A stretch of DNA of 64,000 nt from the NCBI GenBank assembly GCA_951813255.1, contig OX638353.1:2911501-2975500 (forward strand), in the 5' to 3' direction. The notes under the pieces are model-generated. The model had not been told where the DNA came from, ran no database searches, and saw nothing but the letters and a program-made list of their open reading frames with translations. This DNA comes from an uncultured Dehalococcoidia bacterium. Lineage in GTDB: Bacteria > Chloroflexota > Dehalococcoidia > Lucifugimonadales > JAAXIE01. Positions 26,141-34,431 of this stretch are shown in pieces. Position 1 is the stretch's first letter. Each line of letters begins with the position of its first letter. The position numbers were made by a program, and so were the translations under genes.

Positions 26141-26199
26141 CTTCACTCCTAACCGCGAATCCCGCGTGGGCCTGCTGACGCCCAACTTCATGTGCCACG

Positions 26200-26228
26200 A
26201 GTATAAGATAAGCTTCATAGTCCCACAA
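26200..26228 (-). promoter_or_regulatory. Candidate sigma-70 promoter for the maleylpyruvate-isomerase/MarR unit
   Basis: On the minus strand TTGTGG (26223-26228) and TATACT (26200-26205) are separated by exactly 17 bp. The start codon is 60 bp downstream. The -10 has 5 of 6 consensus matches. Confidence 0.5.
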
Positions 26229-26309
26229 TCTGCATGCCCGTAGTTGTCCTTTGGCGGCCCGTTGGCTGCTCGGCGCCTGGTGCAGGGCAGGTCCACACGG
26301 TAGTCCAAG

Positions 26310-26404
26310 TTGACACTTCCCTGATGCTTAGATACCCTTAAAGGGAATCTATTCCCTGTTCACACCCCCTCAAAGGAATTCACGCCCCACCCGCAAGGGA
26401 ATCT
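26310..26404 (+). promoter_or_regulatory. Candidate promoter with repeated AGGGAAT operator half-sites
   Basis: TTGACA (26310-26315) is followed after 17 bp by the weak -10 TACCCT (26333-26338). Directly downstream lies the palindrome AGGGAAT-CT-ATTCCCT (26342-26357), then AAGGAATT near 26373 and AAGGGAATCT near 26395, making four copies of one half-site before the DUF1800 start codon. This looks like a repressor-binding region. Confidence 0.45.
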
Positions 26405-26425
26405 CACAGTATAGGGAGGAAGCTG

Positions 26426-27826
26426 ATGGCCGATAGTCACGACGTAGCGCTAATGGCCCACCTGATGCGTCGCGCCGGCTTTGGAGCCTCGCGCGAGGAG
26501 ATTGAGGAACGGGCTGCCAGAGGTTACGAAGCCACAGTAGACGAACTGATCAACCCGGAAAGACAGGCCGCGGACGACGAAGATTTCATGTACCGCTACA
26601 TGCCGGGCATCGAGGCGCCGCTAGCGCCAGCCTTAGCCCAAGCCAACTGGATGTACCGGCTATTGACCACACAGAGGCCCCTACAGGAGAAGGTGGTGCT
26701 CTTCTGGCACCATGTCTTCGCCACTGGGAACTCCAAGATCGATAACCCACCCGAGTTGATGCAACAGCTGGCCATGTTCCGGACATACGGGATGGGTAGC
26801 TATGCCTCACTGCTCAAGGAGTTGGCTCGCAACCCTGCGATGATTTACTGGCTGGACAACTACGACAACCACAAGGGCGCAATCAATGAGAACTGGGGGC
26901 GTGAGCTGATGGAGCTCTTCTCCCTTGGCGTGGGCAACTACTCTGAGGATGACATCAAAGAGGCCTCACGGGCCTTCACCGGGTGGACCATCAGTGCCAA
27001 GCTCCCCCGGAACCCCTTCGGCAGGTTCTTCTGGCACTTCGAGTTCCGCCCCGAAGACCATGACTTCGACGAGAAGACGTTCCTAGGCCATTCCGGCAAC
27101 TTCGACGGCGATGACATCATCGACATCATAGTGCAACAGCCGGCCTGCGCTCAGTTCGTCACTCGTCACATGTACAACTTCTTCGTCGCTGACGAGGTCC
27201 AGGTACCGAGCTGGAACGACATGCCGCCACGGGACCCGGCGGCCATCGAATATCTGAGCAAGGTATTCCAAGAGTCCAACTATGACATCCGGGCCACGCT
27301 GCGGGCCCTGTTCCTGTCTGACTTCTTCAAGGAAGCGCGGTTTACCAAGGTGAAGAGCCCTGCCGAGTTGGTGGTGGGCACGGTCCGCACTGCGGGCGAT
27401 TTCGCTGGACCACGCCCAGGACTGCAGGACTTAGCGAACGAGTGCGCTTTCGAAGGACAGGAGCTCATCAACCCGCCCAGTGTGGAAGGCTGGCACACCG
27501 GTCACGAGTGGATCGACAGTGGAGCACTGGTGCGCCGGGTGAACTTCGCCGCTGACCGGTTGGGAAACATCGAGCTACCCGGCATACGCGAGATAGTGGG
27601 CCGTATCGAGGCCCGAGGCATAACCCATCCCCAAGCTGTGCTGGACGCATGTCTGGAACTGCTCTCCGTTGAAGTCGGCGACCAGTCCCGCAAGGAACTA
27701 GTTGCCCAGACCAACGAAGGAGGGGCCTACAGTTGGGCCACCCCTGAAGACGTAACAAAGTCAGTCCAGAGAGTGGGTGTCCTGATGGCGTTGATCGGGG
27801 CCACACGAGAATACCAGTTCGCATGA
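26426..27826 (+). CDS. DUF1800 family protein
   Basis: A 466-residue protein of the DUF1800 family. It begins with the family signature HLMRRAGFGASREEIEERAARGYEATVDELI and continues with RPLQEKVVLFWHHVFAT near residue 85, NENWGRELMELFSLGVGNYSEDDIKEASRAFTGW near 150 and the NPPSVEGWHTGHEWI region near 350. Family members often carry a secretion signal; this one has none. DUF1800 genes usually sit beside a DUF1501 gene, as here, and the pair is thought to act together, but the biochemical role is unknown. GGGAGGAAGCTG precedes the ATG. Confidence 0.92.
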   Translation: MADSHDVALMAHLMRRAGFGASREEIEERAARGYEATVDELINPERQAADDEDFMYRYMPGIEAPLAPALAQANWMYRLLTTQRPLQEKVVLFWHHVFATGNSKIDNPPELMQQLAMFRTYGMGSYASLLKELARNPAMIYWLDNYDNHKGAINENWGRELMELFSLGVGNYSEDDIKEASRAFTGWTISAKLPRNPFGRFFWHFEFRPEDHDFDEKTFLGHSGNFDGDDIIDIIVQQPACAQFVTRHMYNFFVADEVQVPSWNDMPPRDPAAIEYLSKVFQESNYDIRATLRALFLSDFFKEARFTKVKSPAELVVGTVRTAGDFAGPRPGLQDLANECAFEGQELINPPSVEGWHTGHEWIDSGALVRRVNFAADRLGNIELPGIREIVGRIEARGITHPQAVLDACLELLSVEVGDQSRKELVAQTNEGGAYSWATPEDVTKSVQRVGVLMALIGATREYQFA

Positions 27827-27891
27827 GTGATGCAAGCAACAGTCTAAATCCGCAAAATGCGTACAAAACTCCGTACCTGCATAGCTAGGGA

Positions 27892-27957
27892 AATGCGGAC
27901 AATGCGGACACTCTCAGATACGGAAAAGCGCGCACCAGATACGGATGTGTCCGCATT
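27892..27957 (-). repeat. Intergenic repeat element B (W = GTCCGCATT)
   Basis: Read on the minus strand: W' AATGCGGAC is on the far side as GTCCGCATT on plus (27949-27957), then 5 nt, CGTATCTGG (27935-27943), 12 nt, CGTATCTGA (27914-27922), 4 nt, and two tandem perfect nonamers GTCCGCATT (27901-27909 and 27892-27900). W' and W are perfect reverse complements (9 of 9). Order and spacing equal those of elements A, C and D. It lies between the DUF1800 and DUF1501 genes, opposite to their direction; the same W core also recurs at 27848-27860. Confidence 0.88.
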
Positions 27958-28047
27958 TTCTGTTGCCCTACTACACCCCACGTCACGGGTCAAAGGACCA
28001 GGCTAACCCCACGGAGCCCACACCAAGTACCAATGAGGAGGAGGGAA

Positions 28048-29172
28048 ATGGCATCGACAACCAAAGACCCGGTACTGGTAGTTCTTCAGCTATCGGGCGC
28101 TAACGACTACCTGAACTGTGTCGTTCCGTACACCAACGGCATCTACTACGACAACCGGCCTAACGTGCGCATCAAGCCAGAGGAAGTGATCCCGCTGGAT
28201 GACACCCTGGGCTTCCACCCCAACATGGGGCCGATGAAGCGGTTCTGGGACGACGGCAAGCTGGCCATCATTCACGGCATCGGCTTCGAGAACTCACCGC
28301 GTTCCCACTTCCGCGCCATGGACATCTGGCACACCTGCGAGCCCGACAAGATCGGCACCGAGGGTTGGCTGGGCCGGACCGTACGCGACTTGGACCCCAC
28401 GCACGAAAACGTGGTGAAGGCCGTGAATTTCGGCCAGGGTCTGCCCCGCGCCCTCAGCCTGCAGGGCGTACCGGTAGCGTCGGTCTCGCAGCTTGAGTCC
28501 TATGGCTTGCTGACGGGCATTGCTTCCGACCAGCGCACCCAAGCCCTCGACCGTTTTGCCCGCATGTACTCCCCGGCCATAGGCCGCGGGGCGGTCATGG
28601 ACTACTTAGGGAGCACCGGTCTGGACGCCCTGAAAGGGGCGGACGTGCTGAAGGTGGCTCCTCAGAAGTACTCCTCCACCGTGGAGTACGCTGCCACCCC
28701 CATCGCCCGGGCCCTGAAAGGCATCGCCATGACCCACTTGGCTGATGTCGGAACCCAGGTCTTCTATTGCCAGCACGGCAGCTTCGATACCCACGCCACC
28801 GAGTTGCCTGTGCACGCCCAACTGTGGACCGAAGTCTCCCAAGCCGTTGAGAGCTTCTTCGACGACCTACGGGAACACGATGCATCGGACAATGTGCTGA
28901 TGATCGTCTTCACTGAGTTCGGCCGTCGCGTCCGCGACAACGGCACAGGCACCGACCACGGCTCCGCCGGAGTGGCCTTCGCATTGGGTGACACGGTCAA
29001 GGGCGGCTACTACAACGAGTACCCGTCTCTGGAAGCCAATGAGTTAATTCAGGGCGATCTGCGGCCCAACTACGACTTCCGTGGTTTCTACGCTACTGCG
29101 CTGGAGAAGTGGATGGGGTTGGACTCCACCTCTATCGTCGGCGGGACCTACGAACAGCTGGACTTCGTCTAG
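28048..29172 (+). CDS. DUF1501 family protein
   Basis: A 374-residue protein of the DUF1501 family (sulfatase/alkaline-phosphatase-like fold). Landmarks are VLVVLQLSGANDYLNCVVPY at the N-terminus, GFHPNMGPMKRFWDDGKLAIIHGIGFENSPRSHFRAMDIWHT near residues 60-100, and FCQ-type metal site residues in YCQHGSFDTHA and VFTEFGRRVRDNGTGTDHGSAG. Members normally have a Tat signal; this one begins directly with the core strand. I place the start at the ATG at 28048, preceded by AGGAGGAGGG; an ATG at 28033 is less likely. It is separated from its DUF1800 partner by 220 bp containing repeat element B. Confidence 0.92.
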   Translation: MASTTKDPVLVVLQLSGANDYLNCVVPYTNGIYYDNRPNVRIKPEEVIPLDDTLGFHPNMGPMKRFWDDGKLAIIHGIGFENSPRSHFRAMDIWHTCEPDKIGTEGWLGRTVRDLDPTHENVVKAVNFGQGLPRALSLQGVPVASVSQLESYGLLTGIASDQRTQALDRFARMYSPAIGRGAVMDYLGSTGLDALKGADVLKVAPQKYSSTVEYAATPIARALKGIAMTHLADVGTQVFYCQHGSFDTHATELPVHAQLWTEVSQAVESFFDDLREHDASDNVLMIVFTEFGRRVRDNGTGTDHGSAGVAFALGDTVKGGYYNEYPSLEANELIQGDLRPNYDFRGFYATALEKWMGLDSTSIVGGTYEQLDFV

Positions 29173-29218
29173 CCGTAATGGCTATCGCCGCCACGATAAC
29201 TGAGGAGAGGAGAGCCCT

Positions 29219-30217
29219 ATGCTGACTACTGTCGCTACAGGCCGCGTGTGGGATCATAGCCATGTACTCGGAATGTATGCCCAGACGGGCCAAGGCTTCT
29301 ATGCTCCGGTGGACATGGCCCTCGCCCCCAATGGCATCGCCTACGTCGCCTGCCGTGGAGGACTGGCCCTGTTCGCGCGCATCACCAAGATGCACGTAGA
29401 TCACGAATTCATCAAGGAAATCGGCTCCCAAGGATACGGCGACGGCCAGTTCATCTGGCCGACGGGAGTGGCAGTCGACAGCGAGGAGAACGTCTACGTC
29501 ACAGACGACTTCCTGCACCGCATCGCGGTGTTCGACAAAGACGGTGCGTTCCTTCGCAATATCGGCTCCGCGGGCAACGGGGACGGCCAACTGAAGGCCC
29601 CTGCGGGAATCAAGGTAGACAAGGACAATCTAGTGGTGGCCGACGCCCAGAACCACCGGGTGCAGGTGCTGGACAAGCAGGGCAGGTTCATTCGCAAGTG
29701 GGGCAGCCAAGGCGACGGAAACGACCAGTTAAATATGCCTTGGGGCCTATGCCTCGACAACGATGGCAACGTACTGGTGGCCGACTGGGGCAACCGCCGC
29801 GTACAGAAGTTCACTGCAAACGGCGAGTACCTAGCCACGTATGGTGGGGCAAGCACGGGCCCCGGTGAGCTTAACCGTCCGTCCGGGGTGGCGGTGGACT
29901 CTGAGGGCGACATCTACGTCACCGACTGGAACGCCGATGCCGTCAACATCTACGATCCCAACGACGGCAGGTTCCTCATCGGGCTGACAGGCAACGCCCG
30001 CGAGCCATCGCCATGGGCTAAGACGCTGATCTCGGCGAACCCCGACATGATCAAGGCTCGACGCATCGCAGACCTGAGCGAGGAGTGGGGTTTCCGGCGA
30101 CCCATCGCCCTGGGCATTGACGGTAACGACAGGATATACGTCCTTGAGAACTACCGGCACCGCATTCAGGTGTACGACAAGGTCAAGGACTACACCGAGC
30201 ATGCACTGAACGCCTAG
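29219..30217 (+). CDS. NHL repeat beta-propeller protein
   Basis: A 332-residue protein made of about six NHL repeats. The motif is repeated as GDGQFIWPTGVAVDSEENVYVTD, GDGQLKAPAGIKVDKD, NDQLNMPWGLCLDNDGNVLVAD, PGELNRPSGVAVDSEGDIYVTD and PIALGIDGNDRIYVLEN, each followed by a HRIQVF/Y-type strand. Such propellers bind other proteins or RNA, or act as lyases; nothing in this sequence decides. No signal peptide is visible. The ATG has GAGGAGAGGAG upstream. It follows the DUF1501 gene by 46 bp and so probably belongs to the same operon. Confidence 0.92.
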   Translation: MLTTVATGRVWDHSHVLGMYAQTGQGFYAPVDMALAPNGIAYVACRGGLALFARITKMHVDHEFIKEIGSQGYGDGQFIWPTGVAVDSEENVYVTDDFLHRIAVFDKDGAFLRNIGSAGNGDGQLKAPAGIKVDKDNLVVADAQNHRVQVLDKQGRFIRKWGSQGDGNDQLNMPWGLCLDNDGNVLVADWGNRRVQKFTANGEYLATYGGASTGPGELNRPSGVAVDSEGDIYVTDWNADAVNIYDPNDGRFLIGLTGNAREPSPWAKTLISANPDMIKARRIADLSEEWGFRRPIALGIDGNDRIYVLENYRHRIQVYDKVKDYTEHALNA

Positions 30218-30245
30218 CTGCTCCGGGAGCCAAGAAGCACTGAAA

Positions 30246-30283
30246 AATAAGAGGGCGAGAGTGAATGGTCCCGCCCTCTTATT
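30246..30283 (-). terminator. Terminator of the cupin gene (possibly bidirectional)
   Basis: A 12-bp perfect stem (30246-30257 with 30272-30283, AATAAGAGGGCG/CGCCCTCTTATT) and a 14-nt loop. On the minus strand it runs into TTATTTTTCA, so it terminates the cupin transcript. It also lies 28 bp after the NHL gene and could stop that transcript. Confidence 0.85.
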
Positions 30284-30322
30284 ACGCTTCCATCTCGGAT
30301 GGGGGAATCCCGTGTACCTGGC

Positions 30323-30706
30323 CTAGCTAGCTTCGCCTTGGTGCACGGCAAACGCTGGGGTCTCGTAGTAGTGCGGACCGTCGTAAATCTCCACGAGCAG
30401 ACAGTCCTCTTCAGCATAGGTGGGGCCATGGGCATTGTCCTTGGGGTTCATGTAGAACATGCCCGGCGTTAGTATGATGTCGCTGTTTGGGTAGTGGTAC
30501 TTACCCTTCAGGCAGTACATGAACTGGTTCGAGGCGTGGATGTGGGTTGTGGGCACCCCGCCTCCTTTGTCCACTCGGAACAAGGCGATGGACGCGCCAT
30601 TCTCAGGGTTCTCCCACAATATCTTGATGAATGCGCCAGCCGTGCCCAAGGCCTCCCAGCCCGTGCCGTCATCGGGCTGCCAGACCCTCTCTTTTGATTC
30701 GCTCAT
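30323..30706 (-). CDS. Cupin domain protein (ChrR-like)
   Basis: A 127-residue single-domain cupin. Motif 1 is seen as PTTHIHASNQFMYCLKGKYHYP (His-X-His and later Tyr/Glu position occupied by Gln-Phe-Met) and motif 2 as GMFYMNPKDNAHGP, giving three possible metal-binding His. Nothing identifies the substrate; similar small cupins act as sensors or oxygenases. AAAGGAG lies 8 nt before the ATG. It is transcribed alone, opposite to the NHL operon. Confidence 0.85.
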   Translation of the reverse strand: MSESKERVWQPDDGTGWEALGTAGAFIKILWENPENGASIALFRVDKGGGVPTTHIHASNQFMYCLKGKYHYPNSDIILTPGMFYMNPKDNAHGPTYAEEDCLLVEIYDGPHYYETPAFAVHQGEAS

Positions 30707-30873
30707 GCCGTGTACTCCTTTCCCAGTGCCATAGCTCTTACGTAGCCCATTCTAGCCTGAAGCTAAAGCCATGTCGAAAGGCGTTGTGCCCCCGATATCC
30801 GGCATCCGCAGAAGTGTGTCATAGGATATAATTGCCTAATCCAGTCCGCCGCAACTTCAAGGGCGGAGCCCGT

Positions 30874-30947
30874 TGCCCGGTGGTGTAGTGGTATCACAGG
30901 GGACTTTGGATCCCTTAACCCAGGTTCGAATCCTGGCCGGGCAGCCA
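30874..30947 (+). tRNA. tRNA-Gln (UUG)
   Basis: A complete cloverleaf, 74 nt with encoded CCA. The acceptor stem is TGCCCGG with CCGGGCA and G as discriminator; the anticodon stem is GGGGA/TCCCT with loop CTTTGGA (anticodon UUG); the T arm is CCAGG-TTCGAAT-CCTGG. The D arm is short, as is usual for tRNA-Gln. The binding-protein gene starts 39 bp downstream. Confidence 0.95.
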
Positions 30948-30986
30948 ATGTATATCCACACCATCTATTGGAGTTCTGTCCCCCTC

Positions 30987-32015
30987 ATGTGGAGTCGCCT
31001 TAACCTGTTGGCCTTGATCACTGCCGCTATTCTAGTACTGGTAATACCACTGGTTGCATCTTGCGGCAGCGAAGCCTCCACTCTGACGGTCTATACAAGC
31101 AGGTTCGACACTCTGGTTGCACCATTGGCATACAGGTTTACGCAGGAGACTGGCATAGAGGTGCAGGTGAAATACGCCAGCACCGTGGAGACCAACGCCA
31201 GAATTTTGGAGGAGGGGGAGGACTCGCCGGCTGACGTAGTCTGGCTCTCCGACCCATCTTACCTAGGAGGCCTCTCCAAATCGGGCATCCTGTTACCCTT
31301 GCCCAAGGAACTCCTAGACATGGTGGACCCACGGTTCCGCTCTAGGGCGGGAGATTGGGTAGGTACATCTGGCCGGGCCCGAACTATTGTCTACAACACG
31401 GCCTCCATCAACCCGGAGCGCGACTTGCCAGAGTCCATCAAAGGCTTTACCGCCCCGGAATGGAACGGACGTGTGGCATGGACGCCAGGAGACGATTCGT
31501 TCCACGAGTTCCTTACCGCGTTTCGCGTGCACAGCGGAGAGGATGCTGCCCGCAGGTGGCTCCAAGGAATGAAAGCCAACAACACTCGTGAGTATCCCGA
31601 CAACACAAGGACGGTGTTGGGCATAGCCCGAGGAGAGGTCGATGTAGGGATCAACACTCATTTCTACGTACAACGCTTTCTTGAGACGGAAGGACCTGAA
31701 TTCGGGGCTCGCAACCACTTCCTAGGTGGTAATGACTTGGGAGCGCTGGTCTTGGTAGCGGGCGCCGCCATATTGTCCAGCTCCGGAAACGTTGAACGCG
31801 GCCAACGGTTTATCGAATACCTGCTCTCCGAGCCAATCCAGCGGTATATCGCCAACCAGACTACCGAGTTTCCTCTAGTGGCAGGCGTAGCTCCCGTCGG
31901 GGATCTACCTCCCCTGGAGTCTCTCGAGCCGCCGGAGGTAGACTTAGGAAACCTGACTGACTTGCAGGGGTCTCGGGAGATGCTGTGGGAGTTGGGTATC
32001 CTGCCGGTGCCCTGA
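30987..32015 (+). CDS. Iron-type ABC transporter substrate-binding lipoprotein
   Basis: A 342-residue extracytoplasmic solute-binding protein of the type II periplasmic fold, FbpA/AfuA-like. The signal peptide ends at lipobox LVASC, then STLTVYTSRFDTLVAPLAYRFTQETGIEVQVKYAS, VVWLSDPSYLGGLSKSGIL and WVGTSGRARTIVYNTASI, a region of the family that closes over the ligand. FbpA proteins bind Fe3+ with paired Tyr; here Tyr-Val-Gln near residue 225 replaces the Tyr-Tyr pair, so iron binding is not certain. The start is the ATG at 30987; an open frame extends into tRNA-Gln but is not coding there. No permease or ATPase is adjacent, so it is an orphan. Confidence 0.87.
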   Translation: MWSRLNLLALITAAILVLVIPLVASCGSEASTLTVYTSRFDTLVAPLAYRFTQETGIEVQVKYASTVETNARILEEGEDSPADVVWLSDPSYLGGLSKSGILLPLPKELLDMVDPRFRSRAGDWVGTSGRARTIVYNTASINPERDLPESIKGFTAPEWNGRVAWTPGDDSFHEFLTAFRVHSGEDAARRWLQGMKANNTREYPDNTRTVLGIARGEVDVGINTHFYVQRFLETEGPEFGARNHFLGGNDLGALVLVAGAAILSSSGNVERGQRFIEYLLSEPIQRYIANQTTEFPLVAGVAPVGDLPPLESLEPPEVDLGNLTDLQGSREMLWELGILPVP

Positions 32016-32136
32016 CACATGAATAGGCCCTTCGAATTCTGCTGCATGCTATACTCCAGTCGGCGAGGCGGCAGCCTAAAGGGCCTTAAGCTGGCGGACA
32101 TCCTATTTAACAGTCCTTCAAATGGAGATGTAGACG

Positions 32137-33441
32137 ATGGCTATGACCATGACCGACCTCCGCACTCTGGTGGACGCTGACAGTGGGAGCGTTAGCCGCG
32201 CCATCTTCAGCGACGAAGAGATTTACCAACAGGAGTTGGATCGGATTTTCGCCCGGTGCTGGCTCTTTCTGTGCCATGAGAGCCAGATACGCAATCCCGG
32301 CGACTTCTTCTCCACCTACATGGGAGAGGACCCAGTCTTGGTTACTCGAGGGCAGGACGGTGCGATTCGTGCCTTCCTCAATGTATGCCGCCATCGTGGC
32401 AACCGGGTATGCCGGGCTGATGAGGGAAATGCCTCTGCCTTCGTGTGCGCCTATCACGGCTGGACCTACGGGAGCGATGGCAAACTCATAGCCGTGCCCA
32501 GCCTCAAGGAGGCCTACTACGACGAGCTGGATACGTCGAAGTGGGGCCTGCAGCCCGTTGCCCAGTTGGACAGCTACAAGGGCCTGGTTTTTGCTACGTT
32601 TGATCCGTCGGCCCCATCCCTGCTGACCTACCTAGGCGAGATGGCCTGGTATCTGGACACCTTCTTCGACCGCCGCGAGGGTGGCGCTGAGGTGTTCGCT
32701 GGAATGCACAAGTGGGTGATCCCCTGCAACTGGAAGTTTCCCGCCGAAAACTTCGGCGGCGACGGGTACCATGTGCCTTGGACTCACCTGTCCGCCACTA
32801 GGACCGGATTTGGAGGAGACTTCCGCAACCAGCCCAATATGAACGCTGGCAGCATTCTCTCGCCAGGCATGGGCCACTGTGCCAACCTCCTAGGACCCGA
32901 TGATGTAGCCGAACCCCCCGTGGCTGTACTGCGAGAGTACGAAGAGCGCATCAAGCCCGAGGTGGAAGAACGATTGGGGCCCCGTTCCCGTTTAGTCAAT
33001 CCCATTACGGCCACCGTGTTCCCCAACTTCTCCATGGTCCGCACCCTTTCCCGCAGCTTCCGAGTATGGCACCCGCGTGGCCCCAACAAGATTGAGGTCT
33101 GGGCTTGGGGGTTCACCGACGCAGCAGCACCGAAGGAAGCCAAGGACGCCTTCCGAGTAGCAGCCGTCCGTGGGTTCAGTCCTTCCGGCACCTTTGAACA
33201 GGACGACATGGACAACTGGGAAGAGTGCACCCGCACGTCGCGTGGAGTCGTATCGCGCCGGTACCCGTTGAACTACAGCATGGGCTTGGGGCACGAGGGC
33301 CACGATGCCGAACTAGGGGGCTGGGCCAGCGAGTACCGTTTCAGCGAGTCGATTCACCGCAATTTCTACCGGCACTGGGCCAACATGCTGGTGACCGACG
33401 ACTGGGCTGAATTGCAGAAAAACTCTCTGCCATCCGGGTAA
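32137..33441 (+). CDS. Rieske aromatic ring-hydroxylating oxygenase alpha subunit
   Basis: A 434-residue oxygenase that adds O2 to aromatic or other organic substrates. The Rieske [2Fe-2S] site is [10 protein letters not shown]...CAYHGWTYG (Cys-X-His and Cys-X2-His, about residues 87-110). The catalytic domain has the mononuclear-iron motif [13 protein letters not shown] near residue 205, and the bridging Asp is in NFGGDGYH. The length is normal for the family. The ATG is preceded by GGAGATGTAGACG. No beta subunit, ferredoxin or reductase gene is adjacent, so electrons must come from elsewhere. Confidence 0.93.
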   Translation: MAMTMTDLRTLVDADSGSVSRAIFSDEEIYQQELDRIFARCWLFLCHESQIRNPGDFFSTYMGEDPVLVTRGQDGAIRAFLNVCRHRGNRVCRADEGNASAFVCAYHGWTYGSDGKLIAVPSLKEAYYDELDTSKWGLQPVAQLDSYKGLVFATFDPSAPSLLTYLGEMAWYLDTFFDRREGGAEVFAGMHKWVIPCNWKFPAENFGGDGYHVPWTHLSATRTGFGGDFRNQPNMNAGSILSPGMGHCANLLGPDDVAEPPVAVLREYEERIKPEVEERLGPRSRLVNPITATVFPNFSMVRTLSRSFRVWHPRGPNKIEVWAWGFTDAAAPKEAKDAFRVAAVRGFSPSGTFEQDDMDNWEECTRTSRGVVSRRYPLNYSMGLGHEGHDAELGGWASEYRFSESIHRNFYRHWANMLVTDDWAELQKNSLPSG

Positions 33442-33482
33442 GCGGATGAGCCAAACTTCTCCGAAGTAGATGATGGTCAGGA

Positions 33483-33505
33483 GGCCGGCCCTATCCGGGC
33501 CGGCC
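33483..33505. terminator. GC-rich hairpin between convergent genes
   Basis: A perfect 9-bp stem GGCCGGCCC/GGGCCGGCC with a 5-nt loop, located between the ends of the Rieske oxygenase gene and the esterase gene. There is no T-run on either strand, so it is at best a weak or Rho-aided terminator. Confidence 0.5.
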
Positions 33506-33522
33506 CACTATGGCCTCCACCC

Positions 33523-34383
33523 CTACCGCCTAGCGGCGTGGGCCTCCAATTCACCTGCTACGAATTCCTTCATCAGCTTGAGGGCGCGGTCACTTGCCGG
33601 TCCGGGCTTGGAGGCGAAGGCGTGGGGTTCGCCCTCGAACCATTCCACACGAATGCTGCCACCAGCGGCGCGGTATGCCTCCTCGAAGCGTGTCGGTATG
33701 GAGAGGGGCACGTTGTCATCGTCGGTCCCTTGGGTGATGAGCACGTGAGGCAAAGACGTCTCGTCACCCCGTTCGAGAATGTACTGGGGGTTCCCCAGCT
33801 TCATGTTGTCCTCGGTGACGAAGTAGGTCTCAGTGGCTTGCACCAGTCGCTCGCTGGCCTCCTTGGCGTACATGTAGCGGGCGTAAGGATCGAGCACGCC
33901 CCAGCAGGCGAGTACCCATGAGAGGGATGCATCCGTACGTGGCGCCTCAGGAAAGCGAATAGCCCTGTACAGAGGGTCTCGCGGGCGCATGGCAGCCAGC
34001 ATGATGGACTGACCGCCACTGGATGAACCGAGGCCACCCAGGTGCCTCGCATTGCCGTTGTAGTCGGCAGCGTGCTTCTTGAGCCAACGTATGGCGTAGT
34101 TCACATCGACGGTCTGGGCTGGGAAGGGGTTCTCGGGCGGCATGCGGAAGTCGACTGCCACCACCAAGAGACCGCTGGCCGCCAGAGAGGTATCCATCAA
34201 CTCGTTGTTAAGACGGGATCCGAAGTTCCAAGCTCCACCGTGGACGTCGATCATAGCGGGAAAGGGCCCTTCGCCTTGGGGCTGATAGACCCTCGCCATC
34301 AGGCCCTCACGGTACTCAATGTCGAAGCTCTTGATTTCGTACTGCGCTTCCGCGTCGTACACCCGTGACTTTACCCTCTGCAT
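33523..34383 (-). CDS. Alpha/beta hydrolase (esterase, hormone-sensitive-lipase-like)
   Basis: A 286-residue cytoplasmic hydrolase. The oxyanion-hole motif is DVHGGAWNFGSR near residue 55, the nucleophile elbow is GLGSSSGGQS near residue 120, the acid is in THVLITQGTDDDNVP and the base His is in WFEGEPHAF. The elbow is G-S-S-S-G rather than the usual G-D-S-A-G of this class. I place the start at the ATG at 34383, with AGGAGGGAATTG just upstream; the frame opens 9 codons earlier without a ribosome-binding site. Next upstream is a luciferase-like gene in the same direction. Confidence 0.9.
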   Translation of the reverse strand: MQRVKSRVYDAEAQYEIKSFDIEYREGLMARVYQPQGEGPFPAMIDVHGGAWNFGSRLNNELMDTSLAASGLLVVAVDFRMPPENPFPAQTVDVNYAIRWLKKHAADYNGNARHLGGLGSSSGGQSIMLAAMRPRDPLYRAIRFPEAPRTDASLSWVLACWGVLDPYARYMYAKEASERLVQATETYFVTEDNMKLGNPQYILERGDETSLPHVLITQGTDDDNVPLSIPTRFEEAYRAAGGSIRVEWFEGEPHAFASKPGPASDRALKLMKEFVAGELEAHAARR

Positions 34384-34431
34384 CAATTCCCTCCTAAACC
34401 TTGGGCTCATTGTACAAGCTTGGGCTCGGAC

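Noticed and set aside
30873..30986. N-terminal extension of the binding lipoprotein gene into tRNA-Gln
   Set aside because: The first 25 codons are the tRNA itself. The signal peptide begins at 30987.
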